Source: Acidobacteriota bacterium
Lineage (GTDB): Bacteria > Acidobacteriota > Terriglobia > Bryobacterales > Bryobacteraceae
DNA: 64,000 bases
Reading direction: 5' to 3'
Assembly (NCBI GenBank): GCA_025352795.1
Contig: JANXSF010000003.1
Coordinates: forward strand, 1-64,000
The position numbers were made by a program, and so were the translations under genes. The notes below the pieces were generated by a model. The model saw nothing but the letters and a program-made list of their open reading frames with translations, was not told where the DNA came from and did no database searches. Each line of letters begins with the position of its first letter. Position 1 is the stretch's first letter. This document shows positions 34,891-44,208 of this stretch, piece by piece.

Positions 34891-35712
34891 CTAGTTAGTC
34901 CGAATCACGCGAGTATCACAAAGATGATCGTGCAATGCGCGTTTCTGATCGTCAATACCAGCGATGATGTAGCCAATGGAAAGCGTCATGCCGCTCAACA
35001 TATTTCCAAAGAACCGGCCAACGGCCCGCCCTACACTGAGTGGTCCTCCATCGGAGCGAACTACTTTCAGGTTGAGTAGAATCTTGCCAGGCGTTGCCCC
35101 GCGAGTCACCAGAAAGTAAACCTCGTAAGCCATTTGAATGCCAACACCAATTAATGAGGTAACAGCGAATATGGTGAAGAAGGCACCTACATCTCCGGGA
35201 TTCTTACCCAAATCAGTGAGACTGATTCCCAAGGCAGCCAGGCCCGCGAATTGAAAAATGCCTGAAACAATTGTCATTATAATACCGTCAATAAAGCGGG
35301 CTGCAAAACGGATCCAAAAGCCACCGTATTGATTGGTGGACATGCCCTGACGGCCTTCCCGTAAGGATTGCAGGAAAGCAGGTTTGCAATTGATGCAAAT
35401 CAGTCGGTCGCCAATAGGCACAAGGGCAGCGGCGCTGAACGCGCTTCCACATACCGAACAGAATTTCGCATCATCAGCAGACTGCGCAGCCGCAACCGGG
35501 GCCACAACGTCGAGTTGCTGAGGGCCGGTAGGCATAGTCACCGGACTGGCAGGTGGCACACCGGAAACAGCGTCCCATCGTTGCCAACTGGCCATGCCAT
35601 CATGCCAGACAAGAGTATCTGGTTGAACAGCACCCGATGCTGTTAAGTGACGAAACTCTTCATCCTCCACAGGCCCCCGTTGTTGGCCCGCTTCGGCATA
35701 AAACCATTTCAT
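34891..35712 (-). CDS. GYF_2-zinc ribbon-RDD membrane protein
   Basis: The 273-residue protein is the first gene of the ten-gene operon. Residues 1-50 are a GYF_2-type domain (KWFYAEAGQQRGPVEDEEF, LVWHDGMASWQRW), usually a binder of proline-rich peptides. Residues about 82-112 contain a zinc ribbon (FCSVCGSAF ... ICINC). Residues about 125-270 are an RDD domain (GFWIRFAARFIDGIIMTIVS, RGATPGKILLNLKVVRSDGG). The operon thus begins and ends with RDD proteins. About 110 bp separate it from the divergent sigma-factor gene, leaving room for back-to-back promoters. Confidence 0.85.
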   Translation of the reverse strand: MKWFYAEAGQQRGPVEDEEFRHLTASGAVQPDTLVWHDGMASWQRWDAVSGVPPASPVTMPTGPQQLDVVAPVAAAQSADDAKFCSVCGSAFSAAALVPIGDRLICINCKPAFLQSLREGRQGMSTNQYGGFWIRFAARFIDGIIMTIVSGIFQFAGLAALGISLTDLGKNPGDVGAFFTIFAVTSLIGVGIQMAYEVYFLVTRGATPGKILLNLKVVRSDGGPLSVGRAVGRFFGNMLSGMTLSIGYIIAGIDDQKRALHDHLCDTRVIRTN

Positions 35713-35821
35713 GGATTCCAGTCCTCGCTATATAAGCTGATAGCAAGAGTCTATCAAAGGATATACCCAGAGCATTTCATCGCTGAGCTTCCCGTGGTTG
35801 ATATAGTACAATCTTCAAGCA

Positions 35822-36340
35822 GTGGAAGAAGACAATTTAGACGAGCCGATTCCAATGGGGGACCCAGAGCATTTCCATCTCATCCACGCCGAACTCCACG
35901 GCTTGGCTCGCGCCGCAATGAGCCGTGAACGTCCAGACCATACGCTTCAACCAACAGCGTTAGTGAACGAAGCTTATATTCGATTGAATCGTGACCGTCC
36001 CGGCAGTTGGAATAATCGCGGTCATTTCTTTTCGGCTGCGGCACGGGCCATGCGCCAGATCCTGGTCGACCATGCCCGCACCCACAATGCCACCAAGCGC
36101 GGAAGCGGTTTGACGAAGATCGAATTGTTGGATGCCGATGCGTCGTATGAATCCAATCCTGAACTGCTGATTGCGCTGGATGGTTTGTTGGATCGCCTGC
36201 GCGAATTGGATGCGCGGGCCGCTGAAGTTGTGGAACTTCGTTACTTCACTGGCCACAGTGTGGAGGAGACTGCGGAACTCATGAGCGTCTCCGCAAAGAC
36301 GGTGAAACGCGATTGGGAGTTTGCCAGAGTGTGGTTGTAA
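35822..36340 (+). CDS. ECF-like RNA polymerase sigma factor (TIGR02999 type), possibly truncated
   Basis: The 172-residue protein has region 2 (ALVNEAYIRLNR, GHFFSAAARAMRQILVDHAR) and region 4 (LRELDARAAEVVELRYFTGH, SVEETAELMSVSAKTVKRDW), the pattern of the ECF group common in Acidobacteria and Planctomycetes and often paired with Ser/Thr kinases. The start is GTG at 35822; a TACAAT box lies 9 bp upstream. The stop TAA (36338) cuts the last helix short; if it were read through, the frame would run 13 codons to a TAG at 36377-36379 that overlaps the kinase GTG by one base. That suggests a recent CAA to TAA change. Confidence 0.85.
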   Translation: MEEDNLDEPIPMGDPEHFHLIHAELHGLARAAMSRERPDHTLQPTALVNEAYIRLNRDRPGSWNNRGHFFSAAARAMRQILVDHARTHNATKRGSGLTKIELLDADASYESNPELLIALDGLLDRLRELDARAAEVVELRYFTGHSVEETAELMSVSAKTVKRDWEFARVWL

Positions 36341-36378
36341 CAACAGCTTCGTCCCCAGACTAGGCGGGCTTCGGCGTA

Positions 36379-39300
36379 GTGTCCTCACAAGAGCGGGCTC
36401 GCTGGCAGCTGGTTCGTGAAGTGTTCAATGAAATCTCTGAAGTGGAACCAGCCCTTCGTGCAACGTTGATTGAGTTGCGTTGCGGTAATGATAGCGACCT
36501 TCGCGGCAACATTGAAGAATTGCTGGCTTTACACGACGCAACCGACTTGGCGTTAGATAACCCGGTGGTGGCATCCACAGAACAATATCGACAGGCCGCT
36601 GAAGCCGCTATGGCTGCCGCGAAATCCGTTGAGCCTCAACCTCGCCATGCCAATGGAACACTGATCGCAGGTCGTTACCGCATCACCTGCTTTCTGGCCC
36701 GCAGTGGCATGGGCGAGGTTTATCAAGCCGTTGACCAGATGGAGTCAAGGGACGTTGCACTGAAGTTTGTGCGTCATCTTCTCGTTGGTCAGAGTCAGCC
36801 TGTTGGTCAAAGTCAGATGGAAACACGCTTTCTTCGGGAAGTGCACATGGCCCAAAAGATTGACCATCCCAACGTTTGTCACATTTACGATTTGGCAGAG
36901 CACAACGGGGAGCGGTTCTGCGCCATGGAACTTCTACGCGGAGAAACGCTGAGCGCGAAGCTTGCGCGGGACGGAAAGTATAGGCCTGCCTAAGCTCTTC
37001 CCATTGCTCTGCAGCTTTGCGATGGGCTCGCTGCCGCTCATCATGCTGGTGTGCTGCATCGCGACCTGAAGCCGGGCAATGTTTTCCTGGTGGCAGGCCG
37101 CGCTGTGATCATCGACTTCGGCTTGGCCGCGCGGCGGCGGTGCGCGATACAACGGTGACCGATGCGTCGCTTACAGCCACTGGGGCAGTGATTGGGACGC
37201 TTGCCTACATGGCTCCAGAGCAGTTGGAAGAAAGTGGCGGTGGTCCGCTTTCCGATCTCTATTCGCTGGGCGTCATCTTCTATGAAATGCTGACCGGGGC
37301 AAAGCCGCACGATGCTAGATCCCCTTTCCGCTTGGCATCACAAAAGGCCCGCGAATCTCACCAGACGCCCAGCGGGGCGCGTGTTTCCACGTTGCCTGCG
37401 GTGTGGCAGGAAGTGATTAATCGCAGCCTGAAGCCTCGACCTCAAGATCGCTATGCAAGTGCCGGGGCCATGCGCGCGGCGCTTGGAAGAGGCCGCCCCA
37501 GTGTTCGATTTGTTTTGACGCAGCCGCGCGTGGCCGTTCCTGCACTTGTCCTGATGGCGTGTCTTGTTGCTTGGGCAGGTTGGCAGTGGAAGCAGCGCGA
37601 TCACACGCCTTCACTTCAGGCTGCGCAACTTTACCAACAGGCATATGAAGCCATGACCACAGCGGCACCAATGCGCGCGGTAACACTTTTGGAACAGGCC
37701 ATTGAACAGGATCCGAAATTCCTGAATGCGCGATCCTTGCTGGCCGTGGCCCATGCCGAGACCGATCAGATAGACAAGGCTAAAGATACGCTACTGCAGG
37801 CAACCACGGCTAAAGACAGCCGCTGGATGTTAGAACGCGGTGAGACACTAGCTCTTGAAGCAGCCAATGCCGTTGTCTGCGGAATTTTTCTGGTGCTGCT
37901 GAAAGTTATGGAAAGTTATCCAAAGTAGCTGGGAACCAGCAGTTCGCGCTGCTCTCACAGGGTCGTATGCTGGACCAGGCAGGGAAGCGGGACGCAGCGA
38001 TTGGGACTTTGAAAAGTGCGCTTGCACTTGCTCCGCAATCTTCATCCAGCCCAGCGGCGCGTGTTCGCCTTGCCGGCTTACTGATTCGTAAACGGGATTA
38101 TGACGCCGCGAAACAAGAGTTCGATAAAGCGGAAGCTTTCTACCAGCAAACCAACAATCATGAAGGTCTTTGTGATCTTTGGATTGCACGGGCAATGTCC
38201 CTTCGTACCCAAACCAAAGAGGAAGACCGCACAGATTTAGAATAGGCCATTGCTCTTAGCGCAAAGACTGGCAACCACTATCAGAACATGATGGCCAAGC
38301 TGCGCATGGTGCAGATTGCCGAACGGGAACGCGATTATGATGGTGCCATTGCCTTGTCCAGGGAAGTCTTCGCGGACGCGCAAAAAGGAGGCATGCTCAT
38401 GATGGCTTCGCGAGCTACTTCTGAACTGGGTTATGCGTATGTGTACTAGCGCAAATTTCAGGAGGCCCTTCCCTATCTGCGTCAATCCGTAGAATTGGCA
38501 AAGCATGCCAAGAGTCATGGGTTGTTTGCTTCGAATAGTTTGAAGTTAGGGGAAGTTCTGGGCACCAACGGAAAAGCGGAAGAAGCCGTGGAAGTTCTGG
38601 AAGGGGCAGTGCAATGGTATCGCCAGGCTGGTATGGATAACATGCTGCCACTGATACTTATCAAATGGGGAGGCGCACTAAGCGCAACGAGCCGTCGTGA
38701 TGAAGCTGAGCCAGTGTTTCTGGAAGCATACAAGCTGGCTGAAAAGAATGGCGAGCCCTTGTATCAGGCCATGGCGATGCAACGGTTAGGGAATTTTCAT
38801 GCCCCTGGAAACCTGCGTAAGTCTGCGGACTACTTTGAGAATGCGGTTGTTTTGGGACGTGAAACGCTACTTACTTTGGCATACTTTCAGGCTGCAGAAA
38901 TGTGGTCCCAACTGGGCAAAATTGAGCGAGCTCGCCAGTTAGTGGATGAGGGAGAAAAGGAGGTCAATGAAAAATACCCCAAAGGCACGGATCAGACTAA
39001 CTTTCTCAACATCATCATCCAAAAGCGGGCAGTCATGTTGTATCGCCAAGGATTTTGCGATCAGGCTCTTGTCGTAATGAGTAAGATGCAGCGGCTTGGC
39101 ACGGAGTGGGAGAAGTCCTTGCGGCGCATGCGCGCGTGCAGTTCAAACTCGTCTACTTTGCGCAGTGATTATGCATGGTTTGAAACATCTTTGGCTGAGG
39201 CAATCCATAAGCAGGACAATTATTCGTCTGCGTCTCTTGCAGTGGATATCGGGGACCTATCGTTGCGTCTCAAGAATTGGCGTAGTGCCAAGCGCTCTGC

Positions 39301-39532
39301 TCTTCGCGGGATTGAGGCATCTCGTTCGAAGCACCTCCGCTCAAAGGAAATGGAAAACACTCTGGTGCTGCGGGCGGCGGAAGCGCAGCTTGGGAATGGT
39401 GCTGAAGCTCAACGGTTAAGCAGCGAGGCTTTGAAGTTAGCTAAGGAAGTTGGCTTTGAAAAACCAGGTGAATTTGTTGGCCGCCAAGACCTGCTATTCT
39501 TCTGGCGTCTTGGCGGCCGCGCGATTCAGTAA
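36379..39532 (+). pseudogene. Ser/Thr protein kinase with TPR repeats, decayed
   Basis: The remnant encodes a PknB-type kinase (LARSGMGEVYQA loop, VALKFVR lysine, [30 protein letters not shown]), a transmembrane segment (VAVPALVLMACLVAWAG) and about 600 residues of TPR-like helices. It is interrupted five times: TAA at 36991-36993, a frameshift near 37125-37140, another near 37880-37900, TAG at 38243-38245 and TAG at 38447-38449. Conserved sequence continues on both sides of each break, so they are recent. Each stop is one C-to-T change from a Gln codon. Both shifts are in the -1 direction. The glycine-loop sequence ARSGMG is also slightly degenerate. With the upstream sigma factor it would have formed a signalling pair. 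Confidence 0.88.
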
Positions 39533-39533
39533 C

Positions 39534-40277
39534 TTACAGTTGATGCGACGAATTTGATCCAGCAGATTGACGTCGTTTGCCGACTAGGAACAAGGCCAGC
39601 CCTATTGCAGCGAATCCAATGGATGCTGGTTCAGGAGTGGCTGTGTTAATGGAGACGCTGAAGTTATCAAGCCCGGTAATAGTGGTGCCGTTCGGTAGAC
39701 CATTGTGGGTCACGTAACCGATTTGAATTGCACCTCCAGTACCGGAAAAGTTGTGGTTGGAGCTGCAATTCTGTCCTCCAAGAGAAAGAAAAGTCGGATC
39801 ATTTGGATCAAGTGGCGAGCAAAACTTTGCTGATGTTAGACCTGTGAAGCTGCCAGTCGTCCAGGAACCAGAAGTTGCAACAAGAGACCTCGAAGGGTAA
39901 TCGGAGAGGTACACTTGGCTCCCTTGAAAAATCGCCAACATATAGGCTTGGCCAACCAACAAGTTTTCCAAATCGAAACTATAGTCAATGGATGTGATTC
40001 CTGTGCCGGCGGCCAGAGTAAAGTTCGTATAAACGTCGGCCACACGAATCATATTGTATTTGCCGGAACCGTCGGGGGTCGTGGTCAGAGTCGTTTTCCG
40101 GAAGAATGTAGGACCGCCGCCTGTCGTCATTTGCACTGTACTGAACGACGTGTTGCTGTTGTTGGTGTTGGTGATTAGTGACGAACTCCAATCTGCTGCA
40201 TTGAAAGTGCCGTCGAAAATATTGATGGTGCCGGCTTGCAAGCTGAGTGCCGCCAACAGAAAAAGTCCAAGTTTCAT
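39534..40277 (-). CDS. PEP-CTERM sorting-domain protein
   Basis: The 247-residue exported protein has a signal peptide (MKLGLFLLAALSLQAG) and ends with a PEP-CTERM tag: TPEPASIGFAAIGLALFLVG followed by KRR. Such tags are recognised by exosortase/EpsH, which anchors or secretes the protein, often with exopolysaccharide. The middle is rich in Thr, Ser, Asn and Gly and predicted to be beta-rich, with no enzyme motif. The ATG at 40277 follows GGAGAACTGAATTA; a longer frame upstream is unlikely. No exosortase gene lies in the window. It converges tail to tail with the decayed kinase gene. Confidence 0.82.
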   Translation of the reverse strand: MKLGLFLLAALSLQAGTINIFDGTFNAADWSSSLITNTNNSNTSFSTVQMTTGGGPTFFRKTTLTTTPDGSGKYNMIRVADVYTNFTLAAGTGITSIDYSFDLENLLVGQAYMLAIFQGSQVYLSDYPSRSLVATSGSWTTGSFTGLTSAKFCSPLDPNDPTFLSLGGQNCSSNHNFSGTGGAIQIGYVTHNGLPNGTTITGLDNFSVSINTATPEPASIGFAAIGLALFLVGKRRQSAGSNSSHQL

Positions 40278-40380
40278 TAATTCAGTTCTCCGATTTGTAA
40301 GAGTTGCGGCAGAGTTACATTTCTTGCCGCTACTAGTACGTGCGGAACTTTGCAAAAAAAGGGACAAAATAAACGTTGAT

Positions 40381-40731
40381 TTATTTTCCCGCCCGCCAAC
40401 CAAGTAAGACTCCCAGGCAAAACATGCACATCGGCATCAAGAGGATCAAGGAAAAAGCTAACGCATCCCAAGGTTGTGTGCTGTCGGTGAGGACTTTTCC
40501 ATCGGCTGAAATCGTGCAGCGATGTCGGAAGAGTTTGCCCCAGAAGTTTATCGTGATTGAACCGTCTTTGAGTTCGAAATCTTGAACATACCGGCGGACC
40601 TTTTGCTCTGCCTTCAACTTACCATTGACGAGTAACCGAAGTGTCCAACCTCCGTGAAAGCGAAAGCCTGTCCATTGAACTTCAATGTCTGTGCCATTAT
40701 GTTGCGCGCGCCAGTAACGTGTTAGCTCCAT
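40381..40731 (-). CDS. Hypothetical protein with C-terminal membrane anchor
   Basis: No family is recognised. The 116-residue product has a soluble, beta-rich N-terminal part (RYWRAQHNGTDIEVQWTGFR, WTLRLLVNGKLKAEQKV, ITINFWGKLFRHRCTISADG) and one hydrophobic segment near the end (LAFSLILLMPMCMFCLGVLL) followed by WRAGK. The strand pattern suggests a small sandwich fold held at the membrane. It stands 20 bp after the DUF421 gene in the same direction and may be co-transcribed. The ATG at 40731 is preceded by GGAGC. Confidence 0.6.
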   Translation of the reverse strand: MELTRYWRAQHNGTDIEVQWTGFRFHGGWTLRLLVNGKLKAEQKVRRYVQDFELKDGSITINFWGKLFRHRCTISADGKVLTDSTQPWDALAFSLILLMPMCMFCLGVLLGWRAGK

Positions 40732-40750
40732 TGCGGCTCCTTGAAAATCA

Positions 40751-41344
40751 CTAAGACCGTGACCCCAGTTTTTGATTCAAGGCCGTCACTTGAGCAGCCA
40801 ACTTGTCCAAGCGACAGATGACTTCTTTATAGTGCTTGGATTCCTCCTTCACTTCTTTAGGAGTCATACTGAACACTCCACCCGGTTCCAGCACGCAACG
40901 GTCAAGCTCATCCAGCGTGCGAAATCCTTGCCGATGAGCCGCGATTGTAAGGTCGCCCACCGTCATCAACTCCTTCGCCAAATTCGATTGCACCAACTTG
41001 CCCTGCTCAATCAACACCGTTGGTTCGCCCGCTGCAATTTGATCCAGATTACGATGCCCAAAGAAGAATCTAACCACCGCATAGTTGATCGCCAGCAAGG
41101 AAACCGCGCCAATGATTCCACCGGAAACAGAATTGTCATCCCCTATGATGGCGTTCTGCAAAGTGTTCGATAGGCATAGCAGCACCGTCAGATCAAATGG
41201 ATTCAACTGGGCCAATTGCCGTTTGCCAAAGACTCGCAGCATAATGACAATGGCAAAATAGACCAGGACGGGCCTGATAATTTTTTCAAGAACGGAAAGG
41301 TGTAAGTCAGTTATATTGCCAAAAACATGGCTCAGAATAGTCAT
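40751..41344 (-). CDS. DUF421 (YetF-like) membrane protein
   Basis: The about 197-residue protein has three N-terminal transmembrane segments (near 18-38, 42-62, 65-88) with the family motif MLRVFGKRQLAQLNPFDLTV, and a cytoplasmic domain containing GEPTVLIEQGKLVQSNLAKE and LDELDRCVLEPGGVFSM. DUF421/YetF proteins are small membrane proteins of uncertain role. TTG at 41350 lies five bases after AGGAG, so the true start could be there rather than at the ATG at 41344. The coiled C-terminus (CRLDKLAAQVTALNQKLG) may help oligomerisation. Confidence 0.82.
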   Translation of the reverse strand: MTILSHVFGNITDLHLSVLEKIIRPVLVYFAIVIMLRVFGKRQLAQLNPFDLTVLLCLSNTLQNAIIGDDNSVSGGIIGAVSLLAINYAVVRFFFGHRNLDQIAAGEPTVLIEQGKLVQSNLAKELMTVGDLTIAAHRQGFRTLDELDRCVLEPGGVFSMTPKEVKEESKHYKEVICRLDKLAAQVTALNQKLGSRS

Positions 41345-41510
41345 ATGCAAGCTTACTCCTAAAAAACGCTGAAGAATTGAGACGAAGAATTATCCGATAC
41401 CGAGCCGTGACCGCAAGGGGCTGTGTTTGTCGCAACGGTACTGCCGATTCATCGCTCCAGTTAAATCTACGCCCAACCCCACCGTGATAGGATCAAGGTG
41501 GCGAAATCCT

Positions 41511-44198
41511 ATGTTTGATCAGTACCTTCCAAACCGTTCAGCAATCCTCTTCCTACTTCTGTGCCAAGCTGCACTCGCGGCCCCAACCGACAAGGCCGAA
41601 CAATTCGAAATGAAGATTCGTCCCATACTGGCCAATCGCTGCTATGGCTGCCATTCCTCCGCGCCTCTGGGTGGCCTCACTATGAATTCGCGCAATGGAC
41701 TCTTGAAGGGTGGGAAAACTGGCCCTGCCGTGGTCCCTGGCAAACCGGAAGAAAGCTTGCTAATCCAGGCCATTGAACATACTAATGACAAGATGAAAAT
41801 GCCGATGGGCGCAGGTAAAATGCCTGATGCCGAAATCGCTCTGTTAACCACTTGGATCAAAGACGGAGCGTTCTGGCCGGAAGCCGCAGTTACTGCTTCC
41901 TCCGCTAAAAGTAAGTACGTCATCACCGCCGAACAGCGTAAATTCTGGGCCTTTCAACCAGTCACAAAACCCACCCTGCCTGACGTAAAGAACGCCACCA
42001 CACCCATTGACCGCTTGGTGATGGCGAAATTAGAGGCGAAGGGATTGAAGCCAAACGCAGCGGCACAGCGTCGCGATCTGATTCGTCGTGCATATCTTGA
42101 TTTAACCGGCCTGCCGCCCACTTACGAAGTTACTGAAGCGTTCGTGAAAGATTCAGCCCCACAAGCGTTCGCCAACATTGTAGATAAGTTGCTAGCCTCC
42201 AAACAATACGGCGAACGGTGGGCTCGTTACTGGTTAGATGTGGCCCGCTACGCCGATGATCGCCTTGATAGCGACGTGGAACTTCCTTACCCCAACTCAT
42301 TCCGTTATCGTGACTGGGTGATCCAAGCGTTCAACCAGGACATGCCTTACAACACGTTTGTTAAGGCTCAGATTGCTGGTGATCAGTTAGGAGTTCAGTC
42401 AGATGAAAAGAACAATCAGTTAGCCGTGGGTCTGGGTTTTTACGGTCTTAGTCCCGAACTCAATGACGACCGTGTAGACGTCACCACCCGAGGATTCTTA
42501 GCGCTCACCGGTGCCTGCGCGCAGTGTCACGATCACAAGTTTGATCCCATCCCCACCAAAGATTACTACGCACTGCAAGGCGTTTTCAGCAGCACCAAGC
42601 GCGCCGAATTTGAACTTGCCCCAGCCGCCGATGTGAAGATATACAAAGCTCAGGCCAAGAAGATTGATGAACTGAAGTTGCGCATTCAAGGCTTCCTCCA
42701 CAATCAGGCAACGCAGTTAGCAGAAGTGCTGGCCGCCGATTCTCCTCGCTATATCCGCGCCGCGCGCAAAGTTCTGGTTGACGCCAAGCCGCAGACCGTC
42801 GCCGCAGTTGCTGCCGCCGATCAGTTAGATGCAATTACGCTGGGCCGTTGGGTGACTTACTTAAAAACTGGCCCCCTGGATAACAAGTATCTGAAAGGTT
42901 GGCGCGACGAATCGTTCAACTTAAGCCAGTTCAAGCAAGAAGCCCTGGCTGTGTTCCAGGAGCGCAAGAAAGTGGATGAAACAAATCTTTCGTCCAAAGC
43001 CACCAACGATCCTGATACCAAGGGCGAGACCTACGCACTGCCCCCCGATCGTTTCTATCTTTGGCGCGATCTGTTCTTCAACGATTTCTACGGTCGCGAG
43101 TTCAAACAGGAAGAAGACGGCGTGCTCTATTACGGGCCGAATCGCGGCTACCTGACTTCCGACGGCACTGTGGAACGCTTCTTTGAAGGCCAATGGAAAG
43201 GGTATTTGAGTAACATGCGGGCTGAGCTAAAAGAGTTACAGACAAACTTACCCCCACAGTATGCCTTTGCCCACGCTATCAAGGATAATCCCACTGCTAT
43301 TGACGAACGGATACAGATCAATGGAGTCGCTGAAAACCTGGGTGAAGTGGCCCCCCGTGCCTTTCTCTCCATACTTTCAGCCGGCGAACCAGTACCCTTT
43401 AAGAACGGCAGCGGACGTCTGGAATTGGCCGAAGCCATTGCCAGCCCAACCAATCCACTTACTGCGCGAGTCATGGTGAATCGAATCTGGCAGCATCATT
43501 TTGGGGATGGACTGGTGCGCACCGTGAGTAACTTCGGACGCATGGGGGAAACACCCAGCAATCCTGAACTGCTTGACTACTTGGCAAGTAGCTTCATGGA
43601 GAATGGCTGGAGCATGAAGAAGCTGCATCGGGAAATCATGCTGTCTTCCACGTATCAATTGAGTTCCGACAATGCCGAGGAGAACTTCGCCATTGATCCC
43701 GATAATCGTCTGCTATGGCGTGCCAATCGACAACGTTTAGATGCTGAAGCAATGCGCGATACGTTGCTCAGCGTGGCTGGCGAATTGGAATCATCGGATG
43801 GCGGAACGCCCATGGCGCTGGAAAATGCTACTAACAAGCATCGCTCTATTTATGGCTTCATCAGCCGCCGCAAACTGGACGGCACATTGGCACTGTTCGA
43901 TTTTCCAAACCCCAATTTGAGCGCTGAAAAACGCATTGCCACGGCCACCCCGCTGCAACAGTTGTTCTTCTTGAACAGTGAATTTTTAGAAGGACGAGCC
44001 AAGGCATTGAATGCGCGATTAGTTGCCGCGAAATCGACGGATGAGCGAATCCGCCAAGCCTACCGCCTTGTTTTCGGGCGTGAAGCCACAGCCCAGGAAA
44101 TTCAAATTGGTCGCGATTTTGTAGCCAAGGGTCAAGCCAACTGGTTGCCGTACGCGCAGGTGTTGCTCAGTTCCAATGAACTGTTATTTGTGAATTAA
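41511..44198 (+). CDS. PSCyt1-DUF1549-DUF1553 cytochrome-like protein
   Basis: The 895-residue exported protein has a signal peptide (AILFLLLCQAALAA), a cytochrome-c-like module with CYGCH near residue 43 (heme ligands CxxCH; ILANRCYGCHSSAPLGGLTM), then DUF1549 (DRLVMAKLEAKGLKPNAAAQ, LTGLPPTYEV, YGERWARYWLDVARYAD) and DUF1553 (VNRIWQHHFGDGLVRTVSNF, HREIMLSSTYQLS). A CAQCH second heme site lies near residue 340. This set is typical of Planctomycetes, Verrucomicrobia and Acidobacteria and is nearly always followed by DUF1501, as here 10 bp downstream. A role in polysaccharide metabolism has been suggested for the family, without proof. Confidence 0.9.
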   Translation: MFDQYLPNRSAILFLLLCQAALAAPTDKAEQFEMKIRPILANRCYGCHSSAPLGGLTMNSRNGLLKGGKTGPAVVPGKPEESLLIQAIEHTNDKMKMPMGAGKMPDAEIALLTTWIKDGAFWPEAAVTASSAKSKYVITAEQRKFWAFQPVTKPTLPDVKNATTPIDRLVMAKLEAKGLKPNAAAQRRDLIRRAYLDLTGLPPTYEVTEAFVKDSAPQAFANIVDKLLASKQYGERWARYWLDVARYADDRLDSDVELPYPNSFRYRDWVIQAFNQDMPYNTFVKAQIAGDQLGVQSDEKNNQLAVGLGFYGLSPELNDDRVDVTTRGFLALTGACAQCHDHKFDPIPTKDYYALQGVFSSTKRAEFELAPAADVKIYKAQAKKIDELKLRIQGFLHNQATQLAEVLAADSPRYIRAARKVLVDAKPQTVAAVAAADQLDAITLGRWVTYLKTGPLDNKYLKGWRDESFNLSQFKQEALAVFQERKKVDETNLSSKATNDPDTKGETYALPPDRFYLWRDLFFNDFYGREFKQEEDGVLYYGPNRGYLTSDGTVERFFEGQWKGYLSNMRAELKELQTNLPPQYAFAHAIKDNPTAIDERIQINGVAENLGEVAPRAFLSILSAGEPVPFKNGSGRLELAEAIASPTNPLTARVMVNRIWQHHFGDGLVRTVSNFGRMGETPSNPELLDYLASSFMENGWSMKKLHREIMLSSTYQLSSDNAEENFAIDPDNRLLWRANRQRLDAEAMRDTLLSVAGELESSDGGTPMALENATNKHRSIYGFISRRKLDGTLALFDFPNPNLSAEKRIATATPLQQLFFLNSEFLEGRAKALNARLVAAKSTDERIRQAYRLVFGREATAQEIQIGRDFVAKGQANWLPYAQVLLSSNELLFVN

Positions 44199-44208
44199 CG
44201 GAGAATAT

